Assembly (NCBI RefSeq): GCF_003815715.1
Contig: NZ_CP033922.1
Location: 4,698,001-4,762,000, forward strand
Direction of reading: 5' to 3'
Origin: Chryseobacterium sp. G0162
GTDB taxonomy: Bacteria > Bacteroidota > Bacteroidia > Flavobacteriales > Weeksellaceae
Length of the DNA stretch: 64,000 nucleotides
Below are positions 26,766 through 35,718 of the stretch, one piece after another. Both the position numbers and the translations under genes were made by a program. The first letter of the stretch is position 1. Every line of letters begins with the position of its first letter. The notes under the pieces are model-generated. The model made no database searches and was not told the origin of the DNA. It saw nothing but the letters and a program-made list of their open reading frames with translations.

Positions 26766-27473
26766 ATGTTAAAACATAAAACAGCATATATAACAGGAGG
26801 AACCAAAGGAGTGGGTTTTGGAATTGCTAAGATTTTGCTTGAAAATGGAATTTCAGTAGCATTTTCAGGAAGAAAGAAAGAAGATGTCGTGAAAGCTGAA
26901 GATGAGCTTAAGCAATATTCACCTAATGTTCTGGGGATTGTTTCTGATGTGAAAAGTCTGGAAAGCGAAACCGAAGCAGTACAATTTATTATTGAAAAAT
27001 TCGGTAGATTGGATTATGTGATTGCCAATGCAGGACTAGGCATATTTAAGCCTGTAGACGAGTTGTCTGCTGAAGAATGGAATGATATGATAGAAACCAA
27101 TCTTACCGGTGTTTTTTATACTTTAAAAGCTTCCGTGGAAGAACTGAAAAAAACAGAAGGATATTATATTACTATTTCAAGTCTTGCTGGGGCTAATTTC
27201 TTTGAAAACGGGACAGGTTATAATGCCTCAAAGTTTGGAGTGGTAGGGTTTACCCAAGCTGCTATGATTGATTTAAGAAAATACAATATCAAATCTACTG
27301 TCATTATGCCAGGGTCAGTGGCTACTTATTTTAATGGAAATATACCTTCAGAAAAAGATAACTGGAAGATTCAGCCTGAAGATATGGGGAATCTTGTATT
27401 GGATATTTTAAAGATGAATTCAAGAGTTTTGCCTAGTAAAATTGAGTTTAGAGCAACAAATCCAGGTAAATAA
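26766..27473 (+). CDS. short-chain dehydrogenase/reductase (SDR)
   Basis: 235-aa NAD(P)-dependent oxidoreductase. Cofactor motif GGTKGVGFGIAK near the start, then NAGLG, the catalytic Ser in ITISSLAG and Y-x-x-x-K in GYNASKFG. An Arg in FSGRKK after strand 2 suggests NADPH preference. The substrate is not predictable. Single gene. Confidence 0.9.
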   Translation: MLKHKTAYITGGTKGVGFGIAKILLENGISVAFSGRKKEDVVKAEDELKQYSPNVLGIVSDVKSLESETEAVQFIIEKFGRLDYVIANAGLGIFKPVDELSAEEWNDMIETNLTGVFYTLKASVEELKKTEGYYITISSLAGANFFENGTGYNASKFGVVGFTQAAMIDLRKYNIKSTVIMPGSVATYFNGNIPSEKDNWKIQPEDMGNLVLDILKMNSRVLPSKIEFRATNPGK

Positions 27474-27622
27474 GTACTTCTGATGTATTGAATAATAATT
27501 TAATAAGTATTATGCATGCATAATATATTTTTTATTTATATTAGCAAAAATTAATTCAAACAAAATCTCTGCATAAACTGTCATGATTTTATGCCTAAAA
27601 GAGAAAAAATAAAATAGTACAC

Positions 27623-28369
27623 ATGAAAATATTAGTTTGTATTAGTAGTGTTCCGGATACTACTTCCAAAATTAACTTTACAGCAGATAAATCTGCTTTC
27701 GACAAAAACGGAATTCAGTGGGTAATCAACCCGCTAGATGAGTTTGCGCTGACAAAAGCGGTTAAACTTCAGGAATCTCAGGGAGCAACTGTAACAGTAA
27801 TCAACGTAGGGGATGCTGCTACAGAACCTGTAATCAGAAAAGCATTAGCAATTGGTGCTAATGATGCAGTAAGAGTAAACCTTGATCCAAAGGATAGCTA
27901 TTCTACAGCAAAAGAAATTGCTGCTGTAGCACAAAACGGAGGATATGATTTGATCCTTTGTGGTAAAGAATCTATTGATTATAACGGGGGTTCTGTACCA
28001 GGAATGGTCGCTCAATTATTGAATCAACCTTTCGTAAATGCATCTGTAGGATTAGATGTAAACGGAAGTGAAGCTACTGCAGTAAGAGAAATAGAAGGTG
28101 GGAAAGAAACTATTTCAGTTAAGTTACCGGCAATTATTGCAGGTCAGAAAGGGTTGGTAGACGAAAAAGATCTTATTATTCCAAACATGAGAGGAATTAT
28201 GTCTGCAAGAACAAAACCTTTGCAGGTAGTAGAGCCTACTTCTTCAGAAGTTAAAGTTCAGGGAGTATCTTATGACAGCGTTCCGCCAAGAGCTGCTGTG
28301 AAAATGGTTTCTCCGGACAATCTGGATGAATTGGTAAGATTACTTCACGAAGAAGCTAAAGTGATCTAA
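27623..28369 (+). CDS. etfB: electron transfer flavoprotein subunit beta
   Basis: 248-aa AMP-binding subunit of ETF, which passes electrons from acyl-CoA dehydrogenases to the quinone pool. Family features: INPLDEFALTKAVKLQE, LILCGKESIDYNGGSVPGMVAQLL and LPAIIAGQKGLVDE. Directly followed by etfA, 38 bases away, as one operon. Confidence 0.97.
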   Translation: MKILVCISSVPDTTSKINFTADKSAFDKNGIQWVINPLDEFALTKAVKLQESQGATVTVINVGDAATEPVIRKALAIGANDAVRVNLDPKDSYSTAKEIAAVAQNGGYDLILCGKESIDYNGGSVPGMVAQLLNQPFVNASVGLDVNGSEATAVREIEGGKETISVKLPAIIAGQKGLVDEKDLIIPNMRGIMSARTKPLQVVEPTSSEVKVQGVSYDSVPPRAAVKMVSPDNLDELVRLLHEEAKVI

Positions 28370-28407
28370 TCCTAATCCTTTAATTTTTAATCTTTAAATT
28401 TTAGAAA

Positions 28408-29355
28408 ATGGCAGTATTCGTATACGCAGAAAATATAAATGGAGTTTACAAAAAAGCAGCTTTTGAAGCAGTTTCTTATGCTAAAGCAGTTGCAGATAAA
28501 GCAGGAGATACCGTTACGGCAATCTCTGTAAACCCTACTGATTCTTCAGATTTATTATATAAATATGGAGCATCCAATGTTATTAATATCAAAGACGAAG
28601 GTCTTAAAAATTTCTCAGCAAAAGCATTTGCACAGGCTGTAAGTGAAGTAGCTGACGGAAATATTATCGTTTTTCCTCACACTACAGATGCTTCTTCGGT
28701 AGCACCAATGTTAGCCGTAATGAAGAATTACTCTTTAATTACTAACGTATTGGAAGCTCCGGAAAGCCTTTCTCCATTCCAGGTGAAGAGAAGAGCTTTC
28801 TCAGGAAAAGGCTTTATGCATGCAAAAGCTGAAGGAAACGGAGTCATTGTTACTGTTTCTCAAAATGCTTTTGGTGTTAAAGAAAACGCTGTGTCAGGTT
28901 CAGAAGAAGTGAAAAATTTATCAGTAGCTAATGAAGATACTAAAGTAATTTCTCACGAGCAAAGTTCAGGTAAACTGGATCTTAAGGAAGCTGAAGTTGT
29001 TGTTTCTGCAGGTAGAGGGATGAAAGGTCCTGAAAACTGGGGAATGATTGAAGATTTAGCCAATGTTTTAGGAGCTGCTACAGCTTGTTCTAAGCCGGTT
29101 TCTGACATTGGATGGAGACCTCACACAGAACACGTAGGGCAAACTGGGAAAGCAATTTCTCCGAACCTTTACATCGCTGTGGGTATTTCTGGGGCAATTC
29201 AGCACTTAGCTGGAGTAAACTCTTCAAAAACGATCGTAGTAATCAATAGTGATCCTGAAGCACCATTCTTCAAGTCTGCTGATTATGGAGTAGTAGGAGA
29301 TGCTTTCCAGATTATTCCTGCTTTAACAGAGAAAATTAAAGCAATTAAAGGATAA
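28408..29355 (+). CDS. etfA: electron transfer flavoprotein subunit alpha
   Basis: 315-aa FAD-binding subunit partnered with etfB. The C-terminal FAD site is intact: SAGRGMKGPENWGMI, ATACSKPVSDIGW, HVGQTGKAISPNLYIAVGISGAIQH and VINSDPEAPFF. Works with fatty-acid and amino-acid oxidation; a thiolase gene lies nearby at 32708. Confidence 0.97.
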   Translation: MAVFVYAENINGVYKKAAFEAVSYAKAVADKAGDTVTAISVNPTDSSDLLYKYGASNVINIKDEGLKNFSAKAFAQAVSEVADGNIIVFPHTTDASSVAPMLAVMKNYSLITNVLEAPESLSPFQVKRRAFSGKGFMHAKAEGNGVIVTVSQNAFGVKENAVSGSEEVKNLSVANEDTKVISHEQSSGKLDLKEAEVVVSAGRGMKGPENWGMIEDLANVLGAATACSKPVSDIGWRPHTEHVGQTGKAISPNLYIAVGISGAIQHLAGVNSSKTIVVINSDPEAPFFKSADYGVVGDAFQIIPALTEKIKAIKG

Positions 29356-29363
29356 AACTTAAC

Positions 29364-29443
29364 GGTGAATAGTCAATTCGCTTTGTTAGTTAATTTTTAA
29401 TCATTCACTTGCAAAGTAAAATTCACGATTGACCATTGACAAT
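29364..29443 (+). repeat. dispersed intergenic repeat, copy 2
   Basis: Matches 19400-19479: arm GGTGAATAGTCAATT (29364-29378), inner ATTCACTTGCAAAGTAAAATT (three mismatches in 21), and ACCATTGACAAT near the end. Same orientation, again just downstream of a gene. Confidence 0.6.
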
Positions 29444-29458
29444 CACATACAGTACAAT

Positions 29459-29482
29459 AAAAGCTCGGCTTTCCGGGCTTTT
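29459..29482 (+). terminator. terminator of the etfBA operon
   Basis: Stem AAAAGCTCGG (29459-29468) / CCGGGCTTTT (29473-29482) with one T-G pair, then ATTTTTG. Confidence 0.85.
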
Positions 29483-29523
29483 ATTTTTGTCTAAAAAAGT
29501 GAAATCACAACAAAAAATTAATC

Positions 29524-29531
29524 TATATTTG
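29524..29531 (+). promoter_or_regulatory. -7 box almost touching the start codon
   Basis: TATATTTG matches TAnnTTTG and ends 5 bases before the ATG at 29537, so the transcript may be leaderless. No good -33 match at the usual distance. Confidence 0.5.
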
Positions 29532-29536
29532 TAGCT

Positions 29537-30136
29537 ATGGATTATAAGCAGCTAATTATTCGCGGAATATCGTACAGCCAGACCCAATCTGGGGCGTACG
29601 CATTGTTACTGGAGCATGAAGAAACACACATAAAATTACCTGTTGTTATAGGAAATTTCGAAGCTCAATCTATCTCTCTTGGACTGGAAAAAGACATCCA
29701 TCCACCGCGCCCACTTACCCACGACTTATTCTCAAAATTTATCGTTTCAACCAATTATGAGTTGGTTTCTGTAATCATTTACCAGATTGTAGATGGGGTA
29801 TTCTTTTCAAATATCAACTTTAAAAATAAAGCAACTGAAGAAGAACTGATCCTTGATGCAAGAACTTCTGATGCTGTTGCTATGGCTGTAAGATTCGATG
29901 CACCTATCTTTACCACCCAGCAGGTTTTAAATGAAGCCGGAATCTTATTGGAGCTGGAAGATGTATCAAGAGAAGAGCAGACCTTTTCAGAAACAGTACA
30001 GACTGAAGATAACCTAAAATCCCTTTCTATGGAAGAACTTCAGAAGTTGCTGGATGATGCCGTTAAAGAAGAAGATTATGATACCGCCCTTGAAATTCAG
30101 GAAGAAATCAAGAGGAGGAAAAAGAAAATTGACTAA
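29537..30136 (+). CDS. bifunctional nuclease family protein with UVR motif
   Basis: 199 aa. The BFN (DUF151) domain covers residues 1-140: RGISYSQTQSGAYALLLEHEE, LPVVIGNFEAQSI, LDARTSDAVAMAVRFDAPIF. A UvrB/UvrC-type motif follows near the C-terminus (MEELQKLLDDAVKEEDYDTA ... IQEEIKRRKKK). BFN proteins from other organisms have nuclease activity; the cellular role here is unknown. Ends 20 bases before the nucleoside permease gene. Confidence 0.93.
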   Translation: MDYKQLIIRGISYSQTQSGAYALLLEHEETHIKLPVVIGNFEAQSISLGLEKDIHPPRPLTHDLFSKFIVSTNYELVSVIIYQIVDGVFFSNINFKNKATEEELILDARTSDAVAMAVRFDAPIFTTQQVLNEAGILLELEDVSREEQTFSETVQTEDNLKSLSMEELQKLLDDAVKEEDYDTALEIQEEIKRRKKKID

Positions 30137-30156
30137 AAGAGATACTTTATATAAAA

Positions 30157-31539
30157 ATGAATTTAAAATTACGACTGACCATCCTCAGTTTTCTCCAGTT
30201 TTTTGTGTGGGGAGCATGGCTGATTACGATGGCGAACTTCTGGTTTGGTACTAAACATTGGGAAGGAACACAGTTTGGAGCTGTTTTCGGAACAATGGGA
30301 ATTGCTTCTATTTTTATGCCAACCATTACTGGAATTATTGCTGACCGTTGGGTGAATGCCGAGCGTATATTTTCAGTATTACATATTCTTTACGGGGCTA
30401 TGCTTTTCATATTGCCACACTCTGCGGATCCTAATTCCTTCTTTTCGGTGATGCTTGTTGCAATGTGTTTCTATATGCCTACTATTGCTTTGGCTAATTC
30501 AATTTCCTACACTATTCTAAAGAATAATAATATGGATGTAGTGAAAGATTTTCCGCCAATCCGAGTATGGGGTACTATTGGCTTTATTGTAGCCATGTGG
30601 ATCACTAACCTTAGTGGAAACAAAGCAACAGAAGGACAATTTTATATTGGAGGAGCAGTAGCTATATTCTTAGGAATTTACGCCCTTACTTTACCAAAAT
30701 GTCCACCACAAAAGCTGATTGATAAAAGTTCACCTTTATCAGAACAATTAGGTTTAAATGCCTTCAAGCTTTTTGGAAACTATAAAATGGCATTATTCTT
30801 CTTATTTTCCATGCTTTTGGGAGCGGCTCTTCAGTTAACAAATGCTTACGGAGATGTTTTCTTAAGTGAATTTGCTCACTTCCCGAAATACGCTGATTCA
30901 TTTGTAGTACAAAGATCTACAATCATTATGTCTATTTCCCAGGTTTCTGAAACCCTGTTTATTTTGGCAATTCCTTTCTTTTTGAAGAAATTTGGGATCA
31001 AAAAAGTAATGTTGATGTCCATGCTGGCATGGGTTTTAAGATTCGGTTTCTTTGCTTATGGAGTGCCGGATGGTTTCGGTTTATCCTTAATTATTCTTTC
31101 ATGTATTGTATACGGAATGGCCTTTGACTTCTTTAATATTTCAGGTTCCCTTTTCGTAGAGACTACGACAGATAAAAATATCCGTTCTTCCGCGCAGGGA
31201 TTGTTTATGATGATGACCAATGGCTTTGGGGCTGTTTTTGGAAGTTATATCGCAGGATGGGCTATAGATAAGTTCTTTACCCATAAGTTTACAACAGCTA
31301 CAGATTTATCTGCTTATTTGGAGACAACTCCTGATAACCCTACGTTTTTGGAGATTTTGAAAAACAGCTTCAATGCGGCAGTAAACTCTGATGGTACGCT
31401 TTCCTCTGTTGTTATGGTCAAAGACTGGCAGCAGATATGGTTATCATTTGCCATCTATTCATTGGTTCTTGCTATATTTTTTGCTGTATTATTCAAGCAT
31501 AAACATAAGCCTGAAGATGTCTCTTCCGTGAGCCACTAA
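30157..31539 (+). CDS. nucleoside permease (MFS, NHS family, NupG-like)
   Basis: 460-aa inner-membrane protein with about twelve hydrophobic segments. The first segment (LTILSFLQFFVWGAWLIT) and FGTMGIASIFMPTITGIIADRW are the hallmarks of the nucleoside:H+ symporter family. A long loop near 390-430 is larger than in E. coli NupG. Likely imports nucleosides, which would feed the udk salvage reaction. Likely co-transcribed with the BFN gene. Confidence 0.9.
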   Translation: MNLKLRLTILSFLQFFVWGAWLITMANFWFGTKHWEGTQFGAVFGTMGIASIFMPTITGIIADRWVNAERIFSVLHILYGAMLFILPHSADPNSFFSVMLVAMCFYMPTIALANSISYTILKNNNMDVVKDFPPIRVWGTIGFIVAMWITNLSGNKATEGQFYIGGAVAIFLGIYALTLPKCPPQKLIDKSSPLSEQLGLNAFKLFGNYKMALFFLFSMLLGAALQLTNAYGDVFLSEFAHFPKYADSFVVQRSTIIMSISQVSETLFILAIPFFLKKFGIKKVMLMSMLAWVLRFGFFAYGVPDGFGLSLIILSCIVYGMAFDFFNISGSLFVETTTDKNIRSSAQGLFMMMTNGFGAVFGSYIAGWAIDKFFTHKFTTATDLSAYLETTPDNPTFLEILKNSFNAAVNSDGTLSSVVMVKDWQQIWLSFAIYSLVLAIFFAVLFKHKHKPEDVSSVSH

Positions 31540-31566
31540 TTCAAATAATAATAAAACAATATAAAA

Positions 31567-31591
31567 TTGCACTTTCCATAAGAAAGTGCAA
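31567..31591 (+). terminator. rho-independent terminator
   Basis: Perfect stem TTGCACTTTC (31567-31576) / GAAAGTGCAA (31582-31591), then TTTTTTT. Confidence 0.92.
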
Positions 31592-31836
31592 TTTTTTTAT
31601 TTTAAATCAATTCATTAGTAAGCTAAACCGTTGATAAGCATAAAAGGTGATTTGGAAATTACTATAACGCTCATATGTTGTTTTTAATTCGTTAATATAA
31701 TTGATGTATTATTAAGAAATATGTAATATTAAAAGTAATTTATTGTAACTAATGACTGTTAGGGAATGAAAATGGATGTTTGATGCCAGATGATTTGAAA
31801 ATGTGTTTTTTTTTGTATTTTGGCACTTTAGTAAAT

Positions 31837-32241
31837 ATGAAAAATATTCAATTATTAGGATTGTTATTAGTGGTGGTAGGGAGTTTTCTGCCTTTGGTAC
31901 ATGTACCTATTATAGGAAACTGGAATTATTGGAAACTAGACCATTATTTAGCCATTACATGCTGGATTTTTGCTGCATGTGCCGTTTTTGGAATTGTCAA
32001 TAACAGTGCGAAAATCGTAAGATTTTTTGGATTTCTGCTTATTCTTTTATTTGTATTCACTTTAGTTGCCGTTAAATTACAGTCCTTAGATTACTTCAGT
32101 TTTTTACCTTTTAAATCCTGGAGAGAGACTTTTGCAGGAATTGTAAAGATAAAATGGGGGTGGGTAGTAGAATTTTTAGGAGCCTTTCTGATGGTTTTTG
32201 CAGGAAATAATAAACAAGTAAATCAACGAACTCAAATATAA
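31837..32241 (+). CDS. small membrane protein, unknown
   Basis: 134 aa if started at the ATG at 31837; longer starts back to 31780 add a non-conserved-looking tail. Four hydrophobic segments (LLGLLLVVVGSFLPLV, YLAITCWIFAACAVFGIV, FFGFLLILLFVFTLVAV, WVVEFLGAFLMVFAG). I do not recognise the family. The next gene begins directly after its stop codon, so the two form a unit. Confidence 0.75.
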   Translation: MKNIQLLGLLLVVVGSFLPLVHVPIIGNWNYWKLDHYLAITCWIFAACAVFGIVNNSAKIVRFFGFLLILLFVFTLVAVKLQSLDYFSFLPFKSWRETFAGIVKIKWGWVVEFLGAFLMVFAGNNKQVNQRTQI

Positions 32242-32242
32242 T

Positions 32243-32650
32243 ATGAACTTTTTAAAAGTATTTTTAGCTGGGATGTTGTTGATGGCTATACAGGTCAAGT
32301 CTCAGCAGGCAGCACAGAAAAAACCGGATAACCCGACTAAATGTGTGAATATAAAAGAGGGTAAATTTCTGAGAGCTAATTATCCGGAAGGTATATGGCA
32401 TATGATAATAAAGGATAATATTCAGACCGAATATTCTAATAATGGGAAAGACTATATAAAATCTACATTGGTTTTCCTGGACGATTGCAATTATAAATCG
32501 ATTGTTATGGAAAAGTCGGATAAGAATGATCCTATACAGGTTGGAGATGTTTTCAGCAATAAAGTGCTGGCAACTCAGGGCAACCTTTTGAAGGTCAATA
32601 CAAAGATTTCAGGGTCGGAATTTAATGTTGTCTATATAAAAACAAAATAA
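32243..32650 (+). CDS. secreted protein of unknown function
   Basis: 135 aa with a signal peptide (MNFLKVFLAGMLLMAIQVKSQ). The mature protein has two Cys (TKCVNIKEGKF and LDDCNYKS) that could pair, and a beta-rich pattern (TLVFLDDCNYKSIVMEKS, NLLKVNTKISGSEFNVVYIK). No recognised domain. It starts one base after the stop of the upstream membrane protein. Confidence 0.75.
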   Translation: MNFLKVFLAGMLLMAIQVKSQQAAQKKPDNPTKCVNIKEGKFLRANYPEGIWHMIIKDNIQTEYSNNGKDYIKSTLVFLDDCNYKSIVMEKSDKNDPIQVGDVFSNKVLATQGNLLKVNTKISGSEFNVVYIKTK

Positions 32651-32664
32651 ATTTAATTATAAAT

Positions 32665-32682
32665 ATGAAACTTAGGTTTCAT
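32665..32682 (+). terminator. short hairpin between the secreted protein and thiolase
   Basis: Perfect 7-base stem ATGAAAC / GTTTCAT with loop TTAG, then TTTAG. A weak terminator or an operator-like palindrome; it lies 26 bases before the thiolase start. Confidence 0.45.
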
Positions 32683-32707
32683 TTTAGCTAAAATAAAAAT
32701 TATATAC

Positions 32708-33886
32708 ATGAAAGAAGTATTCATTGTTTCCGCAGTAAGAACACCTATGGGTAGTTTTATGGGTAGTTTATCAACAGTTCCGGCTACTAAATTAGGAGCT
32801 ACTGCTGTAAAAGGAGCATTAGATAAAATTGGTTTAGATCCTGCTAATGTTCAGGAGATTTATATGGGGAATGTGCTACAGGCAGGAGAAGGACAAGCAC
32901 CGGCTCGTCAGGTAGCTTTAGGAGCTGGTCTTTCTATTAATACTCCTTCCACTACTGTCAATAAAGTATGTGCTTCAGGGATGAAGGCTGTAACGATGGC
33001 TGCACAAGCAATCAAAGCTGGTGATGCAGAAGTAATTGTTGCAGGGGGTATGGAAAATATGTCTTTGGTTCCTCACTATTATAACGCAAGAGTAGCTACA
33101 AAGCTGGGAGATATTAAAATGCAGGATGGTATGGTGTTGGACGGTCTTACAGACGTATACAACAAAGTACATATGGGAGTATGCGCAGAAAAATGTGCAG
33201 CTGACTACAGCATTACAAGAGAAGATCAGGATAATTTCGCTATAGAATCTTATAAAAGATCTGCAAAAGCTTGGAGCGAAGGAAAATTCAACGATGAAAT
33301 CGTACCGGTTTCTATTCCTCAGAGAAAAGGAGAGCCTGTAATCTTTGCTGAAGACGAAGAGTACAAAGCGGTAAATTTCGACAGAATTACAACACTTCCT
33401 ACAGTTTTCAAAAAAGAAGAAGGAACGGTAACAGCAGCTAATGCATCTACATTGAATGATGGAGCTTCTGCACTAATTCTTGTTTCTAAAGAGAAAATGG
33501 AAGAATTAGGCTTAAAACCATTAGCAAAGATCGTTTCTTACGCTGATGCGGCACAAGAACCTGAAAACTTTACAACTGCTCCGGCTAAGGCATTACCTAT
33601 TGCCCTTAAAAAAGCAGGATTAGAAGTATCAGATATTGATTTCTTTGAGTTTAATGAAGCTTTTTCAGTAGTAGGATTAGCTAACAATAAAATCTTAGGA
33701 TTAGACGCTTCTAAAGTAAATGTAAACGGTGGAGCGGTAGCATTAGGACATCCACTTGGAAGTTCAGGTTCAAGAATCATTGTTACTTTGATCAACGTAT
33801 TGAAGCAAAATAATGCGAAATACGGTGCTGCAGCAATCTGCAACGGCGGTGGTGGAGCTTCTGCAATCGTGATTGAAAATATCTAA
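32708..33886 (+). CDS. acetyl-CoA C-acyltransferase (thiolase)
   Basis: 392 aa, full length for thiolase. The nucleophile Cys is C88 in VNKVCASGMKAV. The catalytic His lies in GGAVALGHPLGSSG and the second Cys in AAICNGGGGAS. The family either joins two acetyl-CoA or cleaves 3-ketoacyl-CoA, and sequence does not decide between AtoB- and FadA-type use. Nearby etfBA fits beta-oxidation. Single gene. Confidence 0.95.
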   Translation: MKEVFIVSAVRTPMGSFMGSLSTVPATKLGATAVKGALDKIGLDPANVQEIYMGNVLQAGEGQAPARQVALGAGLSINTPSTTVNKVCASGMKAVTMAAQAIKAGDAEVIVAGGMENMSLVPHYYNARVATKLGDIKMQDGMVLDGLTDVYNKVHMGVCAEKCAADYSITREDQDNFAIESYKRSAKAWSEGKFNDEIVPVSIPQRKGEPVIFAEDEEYKAVNFDRITTLPTVFKKEEGTVTAANASTLNDGASALILVSKEKMEELGLKPLAKIVSYADAAQEPENFTTAPAKALPIALKKAGLEVSDIDFFEFNEAFSVVGLANNKILGLDASKVNVNGGAVALGHPLGSSGSRIIVTLINVLKQNNAKYGAAAICNGGGGASAIVIENI

Positions 33887-33963
33887 TATTCTGTTTCAGA
33901 ATATATTACCATTAAGGAATCGATAATTTTTTTAAAATCTTATCCATTTCTTAATGGTTTTTC

Positions 33964-33971
33964 TATTTTTG
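33964..33971 (+). promoter_or_regulatory. -7 box of the UMF1-type MFS gene
   Basis: TATTTTTG fits TAnnTTTG, 21 bases before the ATG at 33993. No strong -33 match. Confidence 0.45.
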
Positions 33972-33992
33972 TGCTACTAATATTTATTTGAA

Positions 33993-35483
33993 ATGTCTGA
34001 AACTGAGAATCGACAACCCAACAACATAAAGAATAATCCAAAGATTATGAAGGCCTGGGCAGTATACGACTGGGCAAACTCTGTGTATTCCCTGGTGATT
34101 ACTTCCACCATTTTTCCCATTTATTACTCTATTCTTACCACAGCGTATGAGAAGAAGGAATATGTGACGGAAACAAAAAGATGGATTGATGTCCCGGTAA
34201 GGCACGCCATTAAAATTTTCGGAAACGAATACCAGCCGGATGCAGTATATGGATACTCACTAACAATATCATTCTTTATTGTTGTATTACTGTCTCCATT
34301 TTTATCTTCATTGGCGGATACTATTGGAAATAAAAAATCATTCCTGCAGTTTTTCTGTTATCTGGGAGCAACATCATGTATGGGATTAGCAATGTTTACG
34401 GGAATGCATAATGTATTTCTGGGGCTTTTATTCAGTATTACAGCGAGTGTTGGCTTCTGGGGGAGTTTGGTGTTTTATAACTCATTCCTTCCGGATATTG
34501 CAACACCGGACAGGCAAGATGCACTTTCTGCAAAAGGATATGTGTATGGATATATCGGCTCTGTGGTTTTAGTGGTATTATGTTTGGTGCTGATTCAGGT
34601 TTTTGCTAAAGGAGCAGCACAACAGCTGTTATTTACAAGAATAAGCTTCCTGTTGACTGGAGCATGGTGGTTTGGGTTTTCTCAATATACCTTCAAGCAT
34701 CTTCCTCAATTTGGAGATGTTAAAGATAAACTTCCTAAAGATCTTGTGTTATTAAATTATAAAAATATCTTCAAAAAGCACGAAGAACAAGGCGGGTTCT
34801 TTGAAGTATTGAAAGATAACATGAGCTTTTACAAGGATATTGCCAAAGAAAGCTTTCATGAATTGTTTAAAGTAGGAGGCGAGCTATTCAAAGACAGAAA
34901 TCTGAAGTTCTTCCTTTCAAGCTTCTTCTTCTACAGTGTTGGAATGCAGACGATTTTCCTTATGGCAACCTTATTTGGAAAAAGTGAAATCAATTTAGCA
35001 CAGGATAAACTTATCGGAACTCTTTTGGTGATCCAGATTGAAGCTATTATCGGAGCCGTAATCTTCTCAAGATTATCCAAAAGAATAGGAAACAAAAACG
35101 TTATTTCAATTGCTATCTTCCTATGGATTGTAGCTTGTTTATGGGCTTATTTCTTAAATAAAGAAAATCCAACCGTAGAATATCAGTTCTATGGAGTAGC
35201 AGCAGTAGTAGGATTGGTAATGGGAGGTCTTCAGGCAATGTCCAGATCTACCTATTCAAAATTGCTTCCAGAAAATTCCATGGAAAATACAACGTATTTC
35301 AGTTTCTATGATGTATTGGAAAAGATTGCCATTATCATTGGTACATTTATTTTTGCCACGTTAATTGAGCATTTTAATAATATGCGAATTGCAGCCTTGT
35401 CTATGACCTTATTCTTCGGTACAGGATTGATATTGATCCGATTTCTGAAGGTAAAAATGAGAAAAGACAGAGAAACATTATAA
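33993..35483 (+). CDS. MFS transporter, UMF1/Atg22-like
   Basis: 496-aa membrane protein with about twelve helices. The N-terminal MKAWAVYDWANSVYSLVITS and later DALSAKGYVYGYIGSV and GLQAMSRSTYSKLLP are signatures of the UMF1 family related to yeast Atg22. Residues ~230-300 form a long charged cytoplasmic loop. The substrate in bacteria is unknown; amino acids are the suggestion from the yeast protein. Confidence 0.92.
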   Translation: MSETENRQPNNIKNNPKIMKAWAVYDWANSVYSLVITSTIFPIYYSILTTAYEKKEYVTETKRWIDVPVRHAIKIFGNEYQPDAVYGYSLTISFFIVVLLSPFLSSLADTIGNKKSFLQFFCYLGATSCMGLAMFTGMHNVFLGLLFSITASVGFWGSLVFYNSFLPDIATPDRQDALSAKGYVYGYIGSVVLVVLCLVLIQVFAKGAAQQLLFTRISFLLTGAWWFGFSQYTFKHLPQFGDVKDKLPKDLVLLNYKNIFKKHEEQGGFFEVLKDNMSFYKDIAKESFHELFKVGGELFKDRNLKFFLSSFFFYSVGMQTIFLMATLFGKSEINLAQDKLIGTLLVIQIEAIIGAVIFSRLSKRIGNKNVISIAIFLWIVACLWAYFLNKENPTVEYQFYGVAAVVGLVMGGLQAMSRSTYSKLLPENSMENTTYFSFYDVLEKIAIIIGTFIFATLIEHFNNMRIAALSMTLFFGTGLILIRFLKVKMRKDRETL

Positions 35484-35489
35484 AAAATA

Positions 35490-35513
35490 AAAGGCGTTAT
35501 TTTTAACGTCTTT
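35490..35513 (+). terminator. rho-independent terminator
   Basis: Stem AAAGGCGTT (35490-35498) / AACGTCTTT (35505-35513) with one G-T pair, then T run. Confidence 0.82.
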
Positions 35514-35690
35514 TTTTATTTTTTAACTTAATATTAATTGCCGTTCAAAAAATATGATTGATTATAAATTAACAAGGAAATGTTACAAATCTCAAGCTTT
35601 TTTCGTATTTTTATATAGCAATAGCGAGAGGCAGAACTAAAAAACTGAGAATTCGGTCCGGGTTTTGCTTATATTCAGCGGAATAATTTT

Positions 35691-35698
35691 TAACTTTG
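35691..35698 (+). promoter_or_regulatory. -7 box of the mevalonate kinase gene
   Basis: TAACTTTG fits TAnnTTTG, 20 bases before the chosen ATG at 35719, which supports that start over one at 35665. Confidence 0.5.
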
Positions 35699-35718
35699 CA
35701 AAAAGATTTATTGTCAAT

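Noticed and set aside
27623..29355. Genomic island or prophage around the XRE gene extending into this part
   Set aside because: No integrase, portal, terminase or tRNA target is present anywhere in the window; the XRE gene alone does not support a prophage.
30054..30254. 66-codon ORF overlapping the end of the BFN gene and the start of the permease
   Set aside because: It spans two genes in another frame and has no promoter or domain.
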